From assembly GCA_951802425.1 (NCBI GenBank), contig OX637799.1:2976001-3040000 (forward strand): a stretch of DNA of 64,000 bases. Reading direction: 5' to 3'. The number at the start of each line of letters is the position of its first letter. Within the stretch, counting starts at the first letter, position 1. The notes beneath the pieces are model-generated. The model worked only from the letters and a program-made list of their open reading frames with translations, was not told where the DNA came from and ran no database searches. This document shows positions 23,331 to 35,154 of the stretch, piece by piece. The translations under genes were made by a program, and so were the position numbers. Source of the DNA: Clavaria fumosa (taxonomy: Eukaryota; Basidiomycota; Agaricomycetes; Agaricales; Clavariaceae).

Positions 23331-24413
23331 CTTGCTCTTATTCCCCTCATGTGAATCTCAGTCTTCCCTGTGGGATGAGCTGAAGAACATTCATCAACGA
23401 GTCTTTCAAAGGTAAACATGCACTATCTTTTCAAAGATCTCTATACTGGGAAGTGCTTGGACAGTGCCTCAATGGATGAGCATATCACTTCCCTCCTCAA
23501 GATTAGTCACTGGATTATGGCTAGCAGTGGGAGGATCAATGATCTGCATCTAGCCCAAGCCATGGTCCTATCCCTTCTGAAGACTCCATCATGGGAGTTA
23601 GTCAAAATCCCTCTATTCAAGCCTGAGATTCTTTCCTCAGAGCTGGTCAGCACTAAGTTGCTACAAGAGGCAAACCATTGTCAGCATGAAAAGCCTTGGT
23701 GTCATGGCGATATCATGTGACCCACCAAAGGTCGTGGTCACATGACCAGTAAGTCATGGGAGCTCACATGACTACTACCAACAGCATGGCCCATTTGTGT
23801 GATGGCACATCAAGCAGGATGCCATCACCCTGTCAACCCTGTGACAGCTGTCACTTCTCCATCAAACAACCATCCCCATCCCTACCTTATATTCCCTGAT
23901 TCCTTGCGTTACTGCTCTCCCATCCCCTTGGCACTCTTGTCCCCTTCTCACAACGGCTTCATGTCCCCTCATCAACCCCTTGTACCCTGCCAACATCATG
24001 GTACTGCCATGATTGTTACTCAGATACCTTTGTTTCTTCCCTACTGTCATTCCCACTGGCCATTGTTCTGTCACAACTTTGTACTTACCTTGTCTCCATG
24101 GATTCGGACTTGGTATATATACTCCTATGGTAGAAACATGTATTTTCCTTAGACTTTGATATTCTCAGTATCTGCACCTTTCTACTTCAAAGTTGAGCCC
24201 ATGCATCTGCTTAAACACATGGCCTTCATGACCATATTGCAACCTCACTGCAACCTCTGGACTCCTGATTTTGGATTGGCTGCAACATAATATCAAAGTC
24301 TCAGCCTGTCCCTCATCCCAACTTAGTGTCTGCAACACTTCAACATCAATGACTGACAACTGTCCACTCCTGCCCAGCCAACCTAACATACCTGGAAGCC
24401 GCAACCCTTGCCA
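23331..24413 (+). mobile_element. Ty1/copia-type gag remnant and flanking repeat DNA
   Basis: A frame preceded by WDELKNIHQRV runs from 23418 to 23720 with LYTGKCLDSASMDEHITSLL and LAQAMVLSLLKTPSWELV. This is the pattern of UBN2-type gag polyproteins of fungal copia elements. The frame is interrupted just before 23418 and no protease, integrase or reverse transcriptase follows. A TATA-like stretch (TGGTATATATACTCC) near 24111 could belong to a decayed LTR. Confidence 0.55.
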
Positions 24414-24418
24414 TTTAG

Positions 24419-24722
24419 TGTCAGACTTAGTCTCACGCTCACACAACTTAACGTAAGGTCAATGATGACGATACTAACATAAGGGGAAAAGGGTACAAGT
24501 AAGAAAAGGACAAAGTATATATAGCGAGTGCTTCGGGAGTTGCCGGCATTCCCACGCTCGGACCCCGTGCGTCACGTGATGCGCCCAGGCCCGGGTCACG
24601 TGATTTTCCCATTACATAATCCGCCACCCGTTCGGGTCACGTGACTCGTCCGCAATCTTCCTGCAACTCTTTTGCAATCCTTTCTTGGCCTTTCCAGCCT
24701 GCTTATGTAAGCAATCCTGACA
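24419..24722 (-). repeat. Element A 3' LTR
   Basis: It is 304 bp and differs from the right LTR at a small number of positions, most visibly C/T changes such as CGTTCGGG against CATTTGGG. A TATATATAG box lies inside. Confidence 0.92.
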
Positions 24723-24748
24723 TCACCCCCCTCTTAAGGCTGGGCGTC

Positions 24749-27167
24749 TCAACCAGCTAATTTTGCTTTGTCGGGGTGTTGCTGAAAGAAGTCCCAGAGC
24801 AACAGTGTAACGTTAGTGAGGTTGCGACAGGGCTCCCAAGTGTTCTCCTCCACTGGGTATCCCAACCACTTCACCAAATACTTCACTCCCTGTCCAACCT
24901 TCTTGACGTCAAGAATTGCCTCCACATCATACTCCAAGTGGTTGTCGTCAATTGTGGGGGGTGGGGGTGGAGGCAAGTTCTGGGAAGGGAAAGAGGGGGC
25001 AACATATGGAGTGAGTAGCAGCTCATTGAAAACTCGGTGAATGCACCATGCTCGAGGGAGCTTGAGCCGGTATGCAGCTGGTCCGACCTTTTCTTCAATG
25101 GTGAAGGGTCCTGCACATTTGTTATCAAGCTTCTTGGAGGGTCGATCCATTTTCAGGTTCCGAGTGTCCAGCCAGACTAAGTCCCCCTTTGAGTATTCAC
25201 CAATCGTCCTGCAGATGGTCAACATAGGCCCGGAGATACACTTCAACCTCCTGATTGACCCTTTCTGTCTGTCCATCTGTTTGTGGGTGGAAGGCAGTGC
25301 TTGGGTTCGCCTTAACCCCAATCATCCCATAGAACTCCCTCATGAATCTGGACACGAATTGGGTTCCCTGGTCACTCACAACTTTCTGTGGGACTCCATG
25401 GTCGCGGAAGACCTAGTCTCAAAGGATCCGAGCAGCACCAAGTCCCATGAGGTCAAGGCCAATAGCTTCGATGAGAGTTCATTTTGTAAACTTGTTGACA
25501 ATGACAAGGATCGCATTGTGACCACATGAGAGGGGGAAAGGCCCAACAATGTCCCAAGAGATGACTGCCCAGGGACTCTCAGGGACAGGGTGCAGATGGA
25601 GAGGAGCAGCACGCCTGGTACGATCAGGCTTGATTTGTTGGCATGTCTCGCATCCACCTGCATACCGATTGGAATCCTTCACCATGCCCACCCACCAGTA
25701 GGACCTCAACAGAGCCGCCCTCAGCTTCTGTGGACCAGGGTGCCCTGCGATGGGGAGGTCATGCTCAAAGGTGAGCACTGCCTCACGTGCTTCTGGGGGC
25801 ACCCATGTGATTTCTGCCTTCCACCAGAGTCCCATCCAATCTCTCGTCCACTCATCATCAAGCTCCTCCGGCTTCTGCTCATATACTGTGCTGTTTTTCT
25901 GGAGTAGCATCTCCATCTCTGATGTGAATGATGTCCGGGTCTCAGCCTCTGGGAAGACCTGTACTGGTGCATCCTCCTCCACCATCTCTCCATAATCTGG
26001 CCTCCGTGAGAGTGCATCAGCTTTCGTGTTTGACTTCCCAGTACAGTACTTGATCTCGAAGTCAAAGCACTGGAGCTCTCCAACCCAACAGACTTGCCTT
26101 GGTTTCAACTTCTGGGGCTTCCAGAAGTACTGGAGGTTAGCATGGTCCATCCAGATTTCAATAGTCTCTTCCACCCCAATCAGGTAAGCCCGCCACTCAC
26201 GTAGTGCCCGGATTACAGCCGTGAACTCCTTGTCGTACATGTCATAATTCTTCTCAGCTGCAGTGAGGGCTTTGGAGATATAGTCTACAACTCTCCAAGT
26301 CCCATCCACCTGCTGCTGCGAGAGAACTCCTCCAGTCGCCAAGTTGCTCATGTCCATTTCTACTTTCCATCTCCCTTTGTCTTGTGGTAGAGCCAAGACC
26401 GGGGCCGACACTAGTGCCAGGCGGAGATCTCGGAAGGCTGCTTCTTCCTCCTCCTCCCATCTCCACGGGACCTTGCCTGTCAGCCAGAAGAGTGGCTTTG
26501 CCTGGGCCAAGAGGTTCGGGATGTGCCGGTGGAGGTAGTTCAGCATCCCGTTGAATCTTTGTGCCTCTTTCACATTCTTTGGTCTGGGCCAGTTACAGAT
26601 CGCCGCGCCTTTAGCTGGGTCATGCTCCAGACAGTTGTGGGAGATCTTCATCCCCAGGAAGAAGACCTCACTCTTCTCGAACTCGCACTTGCTGAGTCTG
26701 AGACACAGCCCATTCTCCCCAAATTTCCTCAAGACCTGATCCATCCAATACCAGTGGGTAGCCAGATCCTCTGCAAACACTATAACATCGTCGACATAGG
26801 CTCGGACATGCCCCCCTGCAATCTCTTCCCTCAACACATGGTTCATGAAGCGCTGGAAGGTTGCAGGCACATTCTGCAGCCCAAACCACATAACTGCTGG
26901 TTCGAAGAGTCCATGAGGCGTTAGGAAAGCACAGTGGTGCTGATGTTCTGGCCAGATCTGCATCGATGGGAAGCCTCCCTTCGCATCAATCTTGGAATAG
27001 ATGGTTGCCCCCTTTAACACATCCACAGTGTCTCAGATGAGGGGGAGGGGGTACTTGTCTTTGATTAGATGTGAGTTCAGCCTAGAGTAATCGATAATCG
27101 GCTGCAGCTTGTCCTTCTCACATTTGAAGAAGAAGGGGCTTGCATACGGGGACTTCGAAGGTCAGAT
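24749..27167 (-). pseudogene. Element A pol: RT, RNase H, integrase, chromodomain
   Basis: Reading leftwards, the RT has catalytic motif IYSKIDAKGGF and YVDDVIVFAED. RNase H and the connection domain follow (DHANLQYF, KYCTGKSNTKADALSRRPD). The integrase has the zinc-binding CETCQQ, ISWDIVGP, SDQGTQFVSRF and FHPQTDGQTERVN, so the DDE triad is kept. The chromodomain reads DVEAILDVKKVG ... YLVKWLGYPVEENTWEPC. In-frame stops lie at the RT start (near 27165-27175 and 27030) and in the integrase core (near 25515 and 25405-25420). About 265 bp is missing at about 25200 after HLQDDW compared with element D, with loss of frame. Confidence 0.88.
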
Positions 27168-28106
27168 TCATCCAGAAGCTAGCTGTTCATCCACCCAGCG
27201 ATTCATCTCTACCATCTCTTCTCGTGTTAGAGAGTATAGCTTAGAGGAGAGGTGTCCAGGGTCTGTTTTAAACTCGATTTTGATATCAAAGTCAGGGCAG
27301 GAGCGGGGAAGCTCATCCCACTTTGCTTCACTAAAAACCAAAGGGTAGCGGCTGGGCCAATCAGGGGTAGGGCCAGTGTTGGGAAAGCGAGTGTCCGGGA
27401 TACTGGCTGAGGCCAGGGTACTCGCTTTTGGTGGAACCAAGGGTTGGGCAGGGGGCTGGTGGCTGTGTGGGGAGGAGGCACAGGTGTTGGGGCAGCAGGT
27501 GAGCCTTACTTCAGCTTTCACCCAGTCAATCTCTGGGTTATGACGCTTTAGCCAATCATGCCCAAGAATCACCATGTGGGACTGGGTCTTCCCTAGCAGG
27601 AAGTGGATCTGCTCCTGGTGGTCACCAACCGTCACAAGCAGCTCCATCCCATACCGGATCTTACCATCCCTGTTCTGTGTTCCATCCACATTATACATGG
27701 TGATTGGATTCAGCAAGGGAGATGGTTCCAGTCCCACTTTTTTCACCCACTCCAAGTCCATAAAGCAGTTGGTGCAGCCTGAGTCAACAAGGGCTTTCAT
27801 AGTTGCTCCTTTGCCAGTGCTGAGAGCCTCCAGGTGCACCTGGATGGAGAGCTCTCGGGGCATATGCAATAGGGTGTCCTTCAGCACCTCTGCAAGGTGC
27901 TTTGTTGGCTCCACTTGGCTGCTAGTCCCCTTTTCACTTTTCGGTATTTCACTTTTAGCAGTTTCCGTTTCCGCTTTGTCCTTCACCTCAGCCCCAATCC
28001 GGGTGTGTCTCCACTGCAAGATAGTGTATTTTGGGATACTAGCTGTGGGTACAGGGACAGGAGGGGGGCTGGGATATCTACTCCTGAGACTCCAGTTCAG
28101 ACTCAC
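27168..28106 (-). pseudogene. Element A aspartic protease region
   Basis: The retropepsin active site reads ALVDSGCTNCFMD near 27780, followed by VILGHDWLKRHNPEIDW, the second conserved block of chromovirus proteases. The frame continues into the first RT residues (REEMVEMNRWVDEQLASG) and stops at a TGA where element D has a sense codon. It is joined upstream to gag through another TGA. Confidence 0.85.
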
Positions 28107-29107
28107 TGGGCCTCATCTCCAAAATCCAGCTCCTCAACAGGAGCCCTCTTCTCTCTCTCGAGCAAATCCAGGTGGTCTTGGAGCAGTGCAATCTCATTCT
28201 CATAGTCCTCTGCACTATGTGCCTGGCTTTCCACGGCGTGGACCTGCGGCCTCGGGATCTGCGGACGTGTGTCCTGGAGCTGGCAATCTCTCACCATGTG
28301 ACCAGCTTGGCCACATCAGAAGCAGGTGCGCAACACTCCAGGGGCACGGGCACGATCCACCACCATGGCATCACTGGCATTGGTGGGACACGGCATGGTG
28401 GGAGGGGCAGGGGTGCAGGCCAGAGGCTGGGCCAGGAAGGGGTGGGGGGCTGGGGTGAAGCGGGTTTGTTGAGGGAGGGGGTGGCTGGTTGCAGGCGGAG
28501 CAGGATGCACAGAGTTCTGCTGTGCAATGACTCCATCGAGGCGACGCTGCTGAGCATCTAGCCTTTCGGCGAGTGCCTTCCACTGCACGTAGGTCTCTGG
28601 CATTGGTGAAACACCATAGACCTTTCCCACTAGCCTCCTGCTCAGATTTGACTCCAGCCAATGGACCAGGATGTCCGAATCGGCCACTTCTGTCATCCCC
28701 GCTCTTCGGAACATCATTTCGAACTTTGCGAAGAACTCAGGTGCTGTCATGACACCCTGTTTCAACCTCACAATGTCTGTGAGGGCAGTCGCATGGTCGT
28801 TCGGGTCATCGAACACTCGCTTCATCTCTTCCACAAATTCTGCCCAGGTTCCAACCTCGTTGTTACCCAGGATTTCCTCTCCCTTCACATTTGCCCATTC
28901 TGTGGCAAACCTCTCGCCAGTAATTTTGCTGAGGGTGTAGAGGACCTTTGCCAGGTCCATGGCATAGATTATCGGATTCGCCATAAACAGGAGGTGGAGC
29001 GACCGGAGGAATGTACAGAAATTTCTTTTTTGCCCATCGAATGGGGCAACGACTAAATCCAGCCTCATGGCATGGACTTCAGGCGGGGTGACATGGTCAG
29101 CCATCAC
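28107..29107 (-). pseudogene. Element A gag with zinc knuckle
   Basis: The retrotransposon-gag domain spans about residues 20-190 from the start at 29107, with FDGQKRNFCTFLRSLHLLF, EWANVKGEEILGN and MTAPEFFAKFEMMFRRAGM. A Pro-rich linker leads to the CCHC knuckle C-X2-C-X4-H-X4-C (CGQAGHMVRDC). A TGA at about 28313 lies between the first Cys-Phe and the next Cys, so the knuckle is cut off from gag unless the stop is read through. Confidence 0.85.
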
Positions 29108-29757
29108 AGACCCTGGTGGTGGTGATGGGGTTTTGGGGACGTCAGTAACGGGGGAATCGGGGGGGAGCTGGGCTCGACCCGGTCTCGGTCATAGACACTG
29201 CAAATAAAATTCCGGGCCTTGGGCACTCAGGATTTCTTCGATCTCTTAGCAGTCCTGTCCTCTCAGGCTGCTCTCTAGGTACTTTAGGTACTTATAGAAC
29301 TCTTATTCTATAAAGCTGTTTGCTAGCGTGGGGCCCAAATGGTGTCCCAGGTGGTCGCTCCACAACTCCTAATGAGTTGCCCGTGCGCCCTTCTGACAAT
29401 GGTCACAGAGCAAGGGCTCTGTCCACTGGACCAGGAAACTACAGAAAGACTATGTAGAGGGCCTTTCCTTGCCCTGTACACTAACGATTCACTGGTACGT
29501 AGCTGTAAAGTAAAGATCCGGGCCTTGGGCACTTGGTATCACTTGGGGAGGGTCACAGTAGACTTCCTCTGGGTCTGGTCATGTGTATCTACACACAGTA
29601 AAAATTTTGTGCAGTTCTGTTACACACCGCAGGCAGGGTAAAGAAGAAGAGGATGAGGGGGATAAGCTGTGACAGAGTGTGACAGTTTGAGATAGGGGTC
29701 CAGGCTAGCTGGGTTGGGACACGGGGCTAGGGTGGATTGGGTTTGATGTTAGTATTG

Positions 29758-30061
29758 TGTCAGACTTAGTCTCACACTCACACAACTTAACGTAAGGTCA
29801 ATGATGATGATACTAACATAAGGGGAAAAGGGTACAAGTAAGAAAAGGACAAAGTATATATAGCGAGTGCTTCGGGAGTTGCTGGCATTCCCATGCTCGG
29901 ACCCCGTGCGTCACGTGATGCGCCCAGGCCCGGGTCACGTGATTTTCCCATTACATAATCCGCCACCCATTTGGGTCACGTGACTCGTCTGCAATCTTCC
30001 CGCAACTCTTTTGCAATCCTTTCTTGGCCTTTCCAGCCTGCTTATGTAAGCAATCCTGACA
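29758..30061 (-). repeat. Element A 5' LTR
   Basis: It is 304 bp, matches the left LTR along its whole length, and is followed by target duplication TTTAG at 30062. Confidence 0.92.
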
Positions 30062-30066
30062 TTTAG

Positions 30067-30689
30067 CCAAACTGGATTCACAGCAACTCCAAAAGAGGAA
30101 CCTTCTGGAACCCCTAGGCCTCACCAATGGGCAGAAAGCACATAGATTCTTCACCCTCCAATACATCAATCACTGTACACCAGTACCAATTACATATTGC
30201 AACTCTCCAAACAGATGTTTCCTGCAGAGCACAGTTTATCATTCAGTGGAATGACAGTTTATACAGCCCGGACTTTGGTCCTCAAGAGAGATTCATCAGC
30301 AAAGGCTCCTCCCAAACTACACTCCTGCTGAGTTTCCTGCCCTACTCACTGCTGCCCTCAACCAAGAAAATTTCTGCCAGACCATAGAAGGTCTGATGAT
30401 TGAAGACATTGAAAACATCGAGTCCCCACCAAGAACACCTTCACCCCCTACTTCCCCATGACTCCCTGACCACACTGATGCTGCGGTTCAGACCAACACC
30501 CCCAAGTCCCACCCCCAAACTGACTGTTTCCTATGAGCATGCACAAGCAATGCATGGCTTGTCATCAATATCTACTGAACCCCCCCTAGACTCCACTCTT
30601 GGTCTCCTATTACCCATGAGTCTATCCCAGCACCTGGCCCCATCCAACATCAGATATCAGAAGGACCAAGAACTTTACACTCACCCACC
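30067..30689 (+). other. Unrecognised repeat-like sequence interrupted by element A
   Basis: When element A and one TTTAG are ignored, a plus-strand frame from 24271 continues past 30067 (AKLDSQQLQKRNLLEPLG) to a stop near 30250. The protein has no recognised domain. The DNA is CpG-poor like its surroundings, so this is more likely an older transposon than a host gene. Confidence 0.3.
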
Positions 30690-30945
30690 CATTCCTCAGG
30701 AGTCCTCAGTACTCCTGAGGAGTGAGTGAGGAGTACTGAGGAGTAGTGAGGAGCAGGTGAGGAGTAGTGAGGACTCCTGAGGAGTGAGTTGGGACTCCTG
30801 AGGAGCCTGTCAGGAATCCTCCCAGCCAAATTGCTGTGAGGACTCCTCACTATTCCTCAGGAGTCCCAACTCAGTCAGGAGTCCTCAGTGCTCCATGCGG
30901 AGGCCTCCTGAGGAGTAGTGAGGAGTAGTAAGGAGTCATAAATGT
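30690..30945. repeat. Array of the palindromic word CTCCTGAGGAG and variants
   Basis: About 250 bp consist mainly of GAGGAGTAGTGAGGAG, CTCCTGAGGAGTGAG and ACTCCTCACTA words on both strands. Many hairpins are possible. The array directly adjoins a tRNA-like sequence. Confidence 0.8.
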
Positions 30946-30947
30946 TT

Positions 30948-31026
30948 TGGCAACTCTCAGGATTGAACTCAGGCCTCCAGACAAACTGAGCCATGTACAT
31001 TACCACTAAGCTAAATGGTCATTCTC
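30948..31026 (-). repeat. tRNA-like head of a probable SINE
   Basis: Read on the minus strand, a pol III A box TAGCTTAGTGG (31003-31013) and B box GAGTTCAATCC (30960-30970) lie about 33 bp apart, as in tRNAs. The acceptor and T stems do not pair, so it is not a working tRNA gene. Downstream of the head lies the CTCCTGAGGAG array, which would be the SINE body. Only one copy is visible in the window. Confidence 0.5.
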
Positions 31027-31785
31027 ATAATAGATTGTAGATAGTTGGGTTCACCATGAACAGGAGGCATAGCAACTGGAGGAACATATGGAAGTTTCTT
31101 TTCTGCCCATTGAAAGGGGCAACAGACAGGTCCAGCCTCATGGCTTGGGCTACAGGCAGGGCAACATGGTCAGCCATCACAGGCCCTGGTGGTGGTGATG
31201 GGGTTTTGGGGATGTCAGTAACAGGGGAATTGGGGGGGAGTGGGGCTCAACCCAGTCTCAGTCTCAGGCAGGGTCACAGAGGTCATCCTCCAGTTTTGGT
31301 CACGTGTATCTACACACAGTAAAAATTTCACACAGTTCTGTTGCACACTGTGGGCAGGGTAAAGAAGTAGAGGATGATAGGGGCTGAGCTGTGATGATGT
31401 GTCACAGTTTGAGATTAAGGGTCCAGGCTAGCCAGGTTAGGACCTGGGGCTAGGGTGGATGGGTGGATGTTAGTATTGTATCAGACTCAGTCTCATGCTC
31501 TCACAACTTAATGTAAGGTCAATGATGACAATACATAAGGGGAAAAAAGTACAAGAAAGGAAAAGTTGTAGTACAGTGTATATATAGCAAATGGTTCAGG
31601 CACTGCTGGTGTTCCCATGCTCGGACCCTGTGCATCACGTGATGCGCCAGAGGCCTGGGTCACATGACATGTGATTACCTAATCTGTCAGCTGTCCCAGT
31701 CATGTGACTTACCTGTGATCTTCCTGCAACTCTTTTGCAATCCTTTCCTGGCTTCTCTTGCCTGCTTATGTAAGTGATCCTGACA
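31027..31785 (-). mobile_element. Gypsy fragment B (gag start, leader and 5' LTR)
   Basis: The left part matches the gag N-terminus and leader of element A in diverged form (for example the GGTGGTGGTGATGGGGTTTT stretch near 31188). The right part, 31479..31785, is a 307 bp LTR starting TATCAGAC and ending CTGACA. Everything downstream of the first part of gag is missing. Confidence 0.8.
31479..31785 (-). repeat. LTR of fragment B
   Basis: It aligns with the element A LTRs throughout but with many C-to-T and G-to-A differences, so it is an older or different subfamily. Confidence 0.8.
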
Positions 31786-32129
31786 GCTGTGCTATTTTTC
31801 TGGAGTAGCATCTCCATTTCCAATGTGAACAATGTCCAGATCTCAGCCACTGGGAAGACCTGCACTGGTGCATCTTCCTCCACCATCTCTCCATAGTCCG
31901 GTCTCCAGGAGAGTGCATGACATGCAGACTTCTGTTTCCAGGAAAACCTGCACCAGTGCATCCTCCTCCACCATCTCTTCATAGTCCAGTCTCTGGGAGA
32001 GTGCATCTGCCTTTGTATTCAACTTGCCAGTGCAATACTTTATCTCAAAGTCAAAACACTGGAGCTCCCCAACCCAATGGACCTGCCTTGGCTTCAACTT
32101 CTGGGGCTTCTGGAAGTACTGGAGGTTCG
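31786..32129 (-). pseudogene. Gypsy pol fragment E, left part (RNase H end/connection)
   Basis: The minus strand encodes NLQYFQKPQKLKPRQVHWVG and FDFEIKYCTGKLNTKADAL, as in the RNase H-to-integrase region of elements A and D. A short local duplication of the DYGEMVEEDA-coding segment is present. The fragment is cut by the insertion of element C at the target site GTTCG and resumes at 42359. Confidence 0.82.
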
Positions 32130-32823
32130 TGTCACAACCCAACACACCCCGTTATGGGCTGCCCGATGCGTCTTCACACTTGACGACCGCTCCCGACTCA
32201 ATTCCGCTGCTCAACAATTGCCCCGAACCTACAATCGGCAATTCTGCATGCAGACCATAATTCTGACGGACTCCGCGGGCTTCGCTGTTGTTCGGCCGAT
32301 GTTGGGAAGCCTTGGGAATGAGTGGAGTTGGTTTAGGACCTGCAAGGTGGCCTCTAGACGAGGTAACGAAGGCACATCGATGATATTAGGCTTTGGGGTC
32401 TGGATACGGTGGCTGAAACGTGTTTCTGGACAATTTCTTAGTATTTGTTTTATGACTTCTTCTTTGTAGATCTTCTTCGATACTATCCCATTTTAGATAT
32501 TTACCTACTATATAAACCTCAGAGCTGTAGTAGATACTACAGCATACGACATAAACTCGATTACTCGCTTACGCGCAAGGATCGCTGTCGAGAGCCGCCT
32601 TAGGTACTTGACTGCATGTCGCATAGTGGCCACCCTCTCGTGCGGTCTCTGGGTCAAAACTCCTCCTTGTGTTGTCCCACTACCTCCCACCTTCTCCTGT
32701 TGTACCCGCGCCTCTTCCCGTCAACATGGCTCGCATGCGGAATTCCCTTTCACCATCGGAATTACTGCTACGCCCTCCCTCGCTGTCATTTACACATGTA
32801 TTTTGTTTGACCTACTCTTGACA
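32130..32823 (+). repeat. Element C 5' LTR
   Basis: It aligns end to end with 41666..42353. The copies differ by point changes and a few short indels (for example 12 bp near 32198), which implies an old insertion. Confidence 0.92.
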
Positions 32824-33200
32824 GTATGTCGTATGCTCCACCACAGACGCCCCAACCCAACCTGCCGAGGATGCGCTTGAGGTCCCATCAGGACGAAACG
32901 GTGCTGCCTCAGGCCCCCTCACCATCCATACACACCTGACCAACAACCTCGCAAGGCCCTTCGGGTCCCCAGACCCCGGCCTCTGCGTCCGCTTCGTTAG
33001 GGAGGATGCTCGGACCAGGTTTGGCTTCCTCGGGGAGCTCCAACCCCTTGGCCCCAGTACCCCCTTATCCTCCCGCTCCACCCACGATGCCTCCAAGCCC
33101 TACTCCACTACCTTGACCCTCAGTCCCTGCTCTTGGGTCGAGATATACACTTACACTGGTACTACCCCCACTATCCCCACTCACAACTAACTACTCTGGA

Positions 33201-34402
33201 GTGCTACTAGCGCTTCCCTTCCTGATACCTGGTGTCAACCCACCATCCTCAGCACGAGGGTCGCAACGTCTGCTGCCGCCAACCCCGAGCCTCCCGCCAC
33301 AGTTGCCGCCACGACCGTTCGAGATTCTGGGGATTCCGCGAGGAATTCCACTGGCAGTACTCCCCACGGTACCCATCGGAAATCCGCCTGCCAGTCCACC
33401 ACACTACATCTACTACCCGGCACCTGGAGACGACGGCCCCAAACTCAAGGAGCCTGATGTCTTCATGGGTAAGGACCCGGCACGGCTAACAATGTTCATC
33501 TTGCAGTGCATTACGTGGTTTCTGGGGAAGCCGCAGAAATTCGCTACTGATCAGGATCGTGTCCTATTCGCCACGTCATACCTCCAAGACCAAGCAAACA
33601 CCTGGTGGATGCCATACCTCGTCCAGCAACCGCCCCCCGCGATGTTGGACAATTGGGACAACTTCACCACAGAATTATTCCTGGTATTTGGAAACCCCCA
33701 CCTACACACGACTTCGAAGAGCACGCTGCATAATTTGAAGATGCCCGACAATTCCCGTGTCACGGAATACATCGTCGCCTTCAATTCGCATGCGCCCTAC
33801 ACCGGATACAATGACGCTGCACTTGCCGAGGCCTTTTATCAGGGGCTCGCTGACTGCATCAAGGACCAGTTTCAATACACGAGTTGAGAGCAGGAGTTCA
33901 CCGGACTCCATCAACAAGCTTTGGCTTCAACGAGCGGTACTGGCAATGCGAGGAAGAACGAGGCCGCTTTCCGATGTCCGTCCAATACGGGAAGCGACCC
34001 AGCGACTCATCGCGCGGAAATTCGTCAAACCAGATGAAAGACCGCAACGCAAAACCCGCCAACAACCAATCCTCGAACCGCCCCGCGCCCACTCCAGTAA
34101 CCACCCCCGTCATGACATCCGCTCCAGCCAAACCCGCCTCAACCCCTGTAGTGAAGCTGAAGGAGGGTAAGATGGAGAAATCTGCTCCTCACGGACCACT
34201 CTCCGCCAAGGAGAAAGACTGCCGCCGGACCGCCGGACTTTGCTTATATTGCGCGGGTCAAGGGCATTTCTCGAATATGTGCCTGTCAATCCCCACTAAC
34301 TGCAAATCCGCTGCCCACGCCACCCTCATGTTTACCACGACCGCAGCCGAGCCCTCAGCCAGTGACAAGTCAGGAAACGCTCCAGCGTCTCAAGGCATGT
34401 AG
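33201..34402 (+). pseudogene. Element C gag with zinc knuckle
   Basis: The first part (33201..33887) has a Pro-rich N-terminus and the gag core KEPDVFMGKDPARLTMFI, WWMPYLVQQPPPAMLDNWDN and DAALAEAFYQGLADCIKDQF. It ends in TGA where related gags continue. A frame change near 33905 is then needed to reach FNERYWQCEEERGRFP. The C-terminal part has the knuckle CLYCAGQGHFSNMC (C-X2-C-X4-H-X4-C) near 34240. Confidence 0.85.
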
Positions 34403-34410
34403 GGAGATTC

Positions 34411-35154
34411 TTGAGTCGCGATATTGTTGTAGATACCAATGCCAATACTGATACCTGTACCATGGACGAACTCCCTTTATACGCTGTTTTGTCATCTATT
34501 TCTTCCGCTGCCTTTTTGATTTCCATTGTTATTCCACAAATTAGCAATACCCCTGTACCCATGCTTGTAGATTGCGGAGCTACCGAATGTTTCATTTTGC
34601 CCAACTTTGCACCTTTGAAATTCCGTTCAACACTAACCCGCCCTATACAACTTAGGCTATTTGACGGGTCTGTCACAGGACTGATCACCCAAGTGACCGA
34701 CCAACAATTCCGCTTCGAAGACAGCACGACACATACTGAACATTTCTACATTACCCAACTCCATTCGGATGCGAAGGTCGTACTCAGACTGTCGTGGCTT
34801 TGGAAACACAACCCGGACATCGATTGGCCAACCCTCTCGATACGATTCCGCAATTCCGACACCCAACCGCTGAGGACTACCCATGGGGACCACTGGAAAT
34901 CCACTGTCAGAGTCGAACCCCACCGTGCCCGATAGCAATTCTGCTACATCGGGAACTTTGAACTCCACTACACGGGACTGGGGAAACCTACCCAAGGAGC
35001 CTTTGCCACCTTTTCCCACCATTGTTGCTACTGATAGAACTTCACCCAACACGAATTTACAGAGAATGGGGTCACAGGAAAATTCCACTGCCCCGTTGCC
35101 CGAACCAGCACCTATCAACATTCGAATTTTGGATCCCACCTGCTTCACCAACCA
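34411..35154 (+). pseudogene. Element C aspartic protease region
   Basis: The active site reads MLVDCGATECFI near 34560, with Cys instead of the usual Ser in D-S/T-G; the catalytic Asp is kept. The second block is VVLRLSWLWKHNPDIDW. Frame changes follow and the region ends where the palindromic transposon begins. Confidence 0.8.

Larger units (their letters stand above)
24419..30061 (-). mobile_element. Ty3/gypsy chromodomain retrotransposon A (full length, decayed)
   Basis: Two 304 bp LTRs bound a 5.6 kb element, each starting TGTCAG and ending CTGACA. The same 5 bp, TTTAG, occurs on the outer flank of both (24414-24418 and 30062-30066), which proves insertion of this copy as a unit. Domain order on the minus strand is gag, zinc knuckle, protease, reverse transcriptase, RNase H, integrase, chromodomain, as in chromoviruses. 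The polypurine tract AAGAGGGGGGTGA lies next to the 3' (left) LTR. The coding region is broken by several TGA/TAG codons and one deletion, so it is not autonomous. Confidence 0.93.

Noticed and set aside
25041..28561. Plus-strand frames of 90-290 codons over element A
   Set aside because: They lie antisense to gag and pol and show no domain; the minus-strand frames carry all motifs.
30948..31026. A functional tRNA gene
   Set aside because: A and B boxes are present, but acceptor and T stems do not pair and no clear anticodon arm forms.
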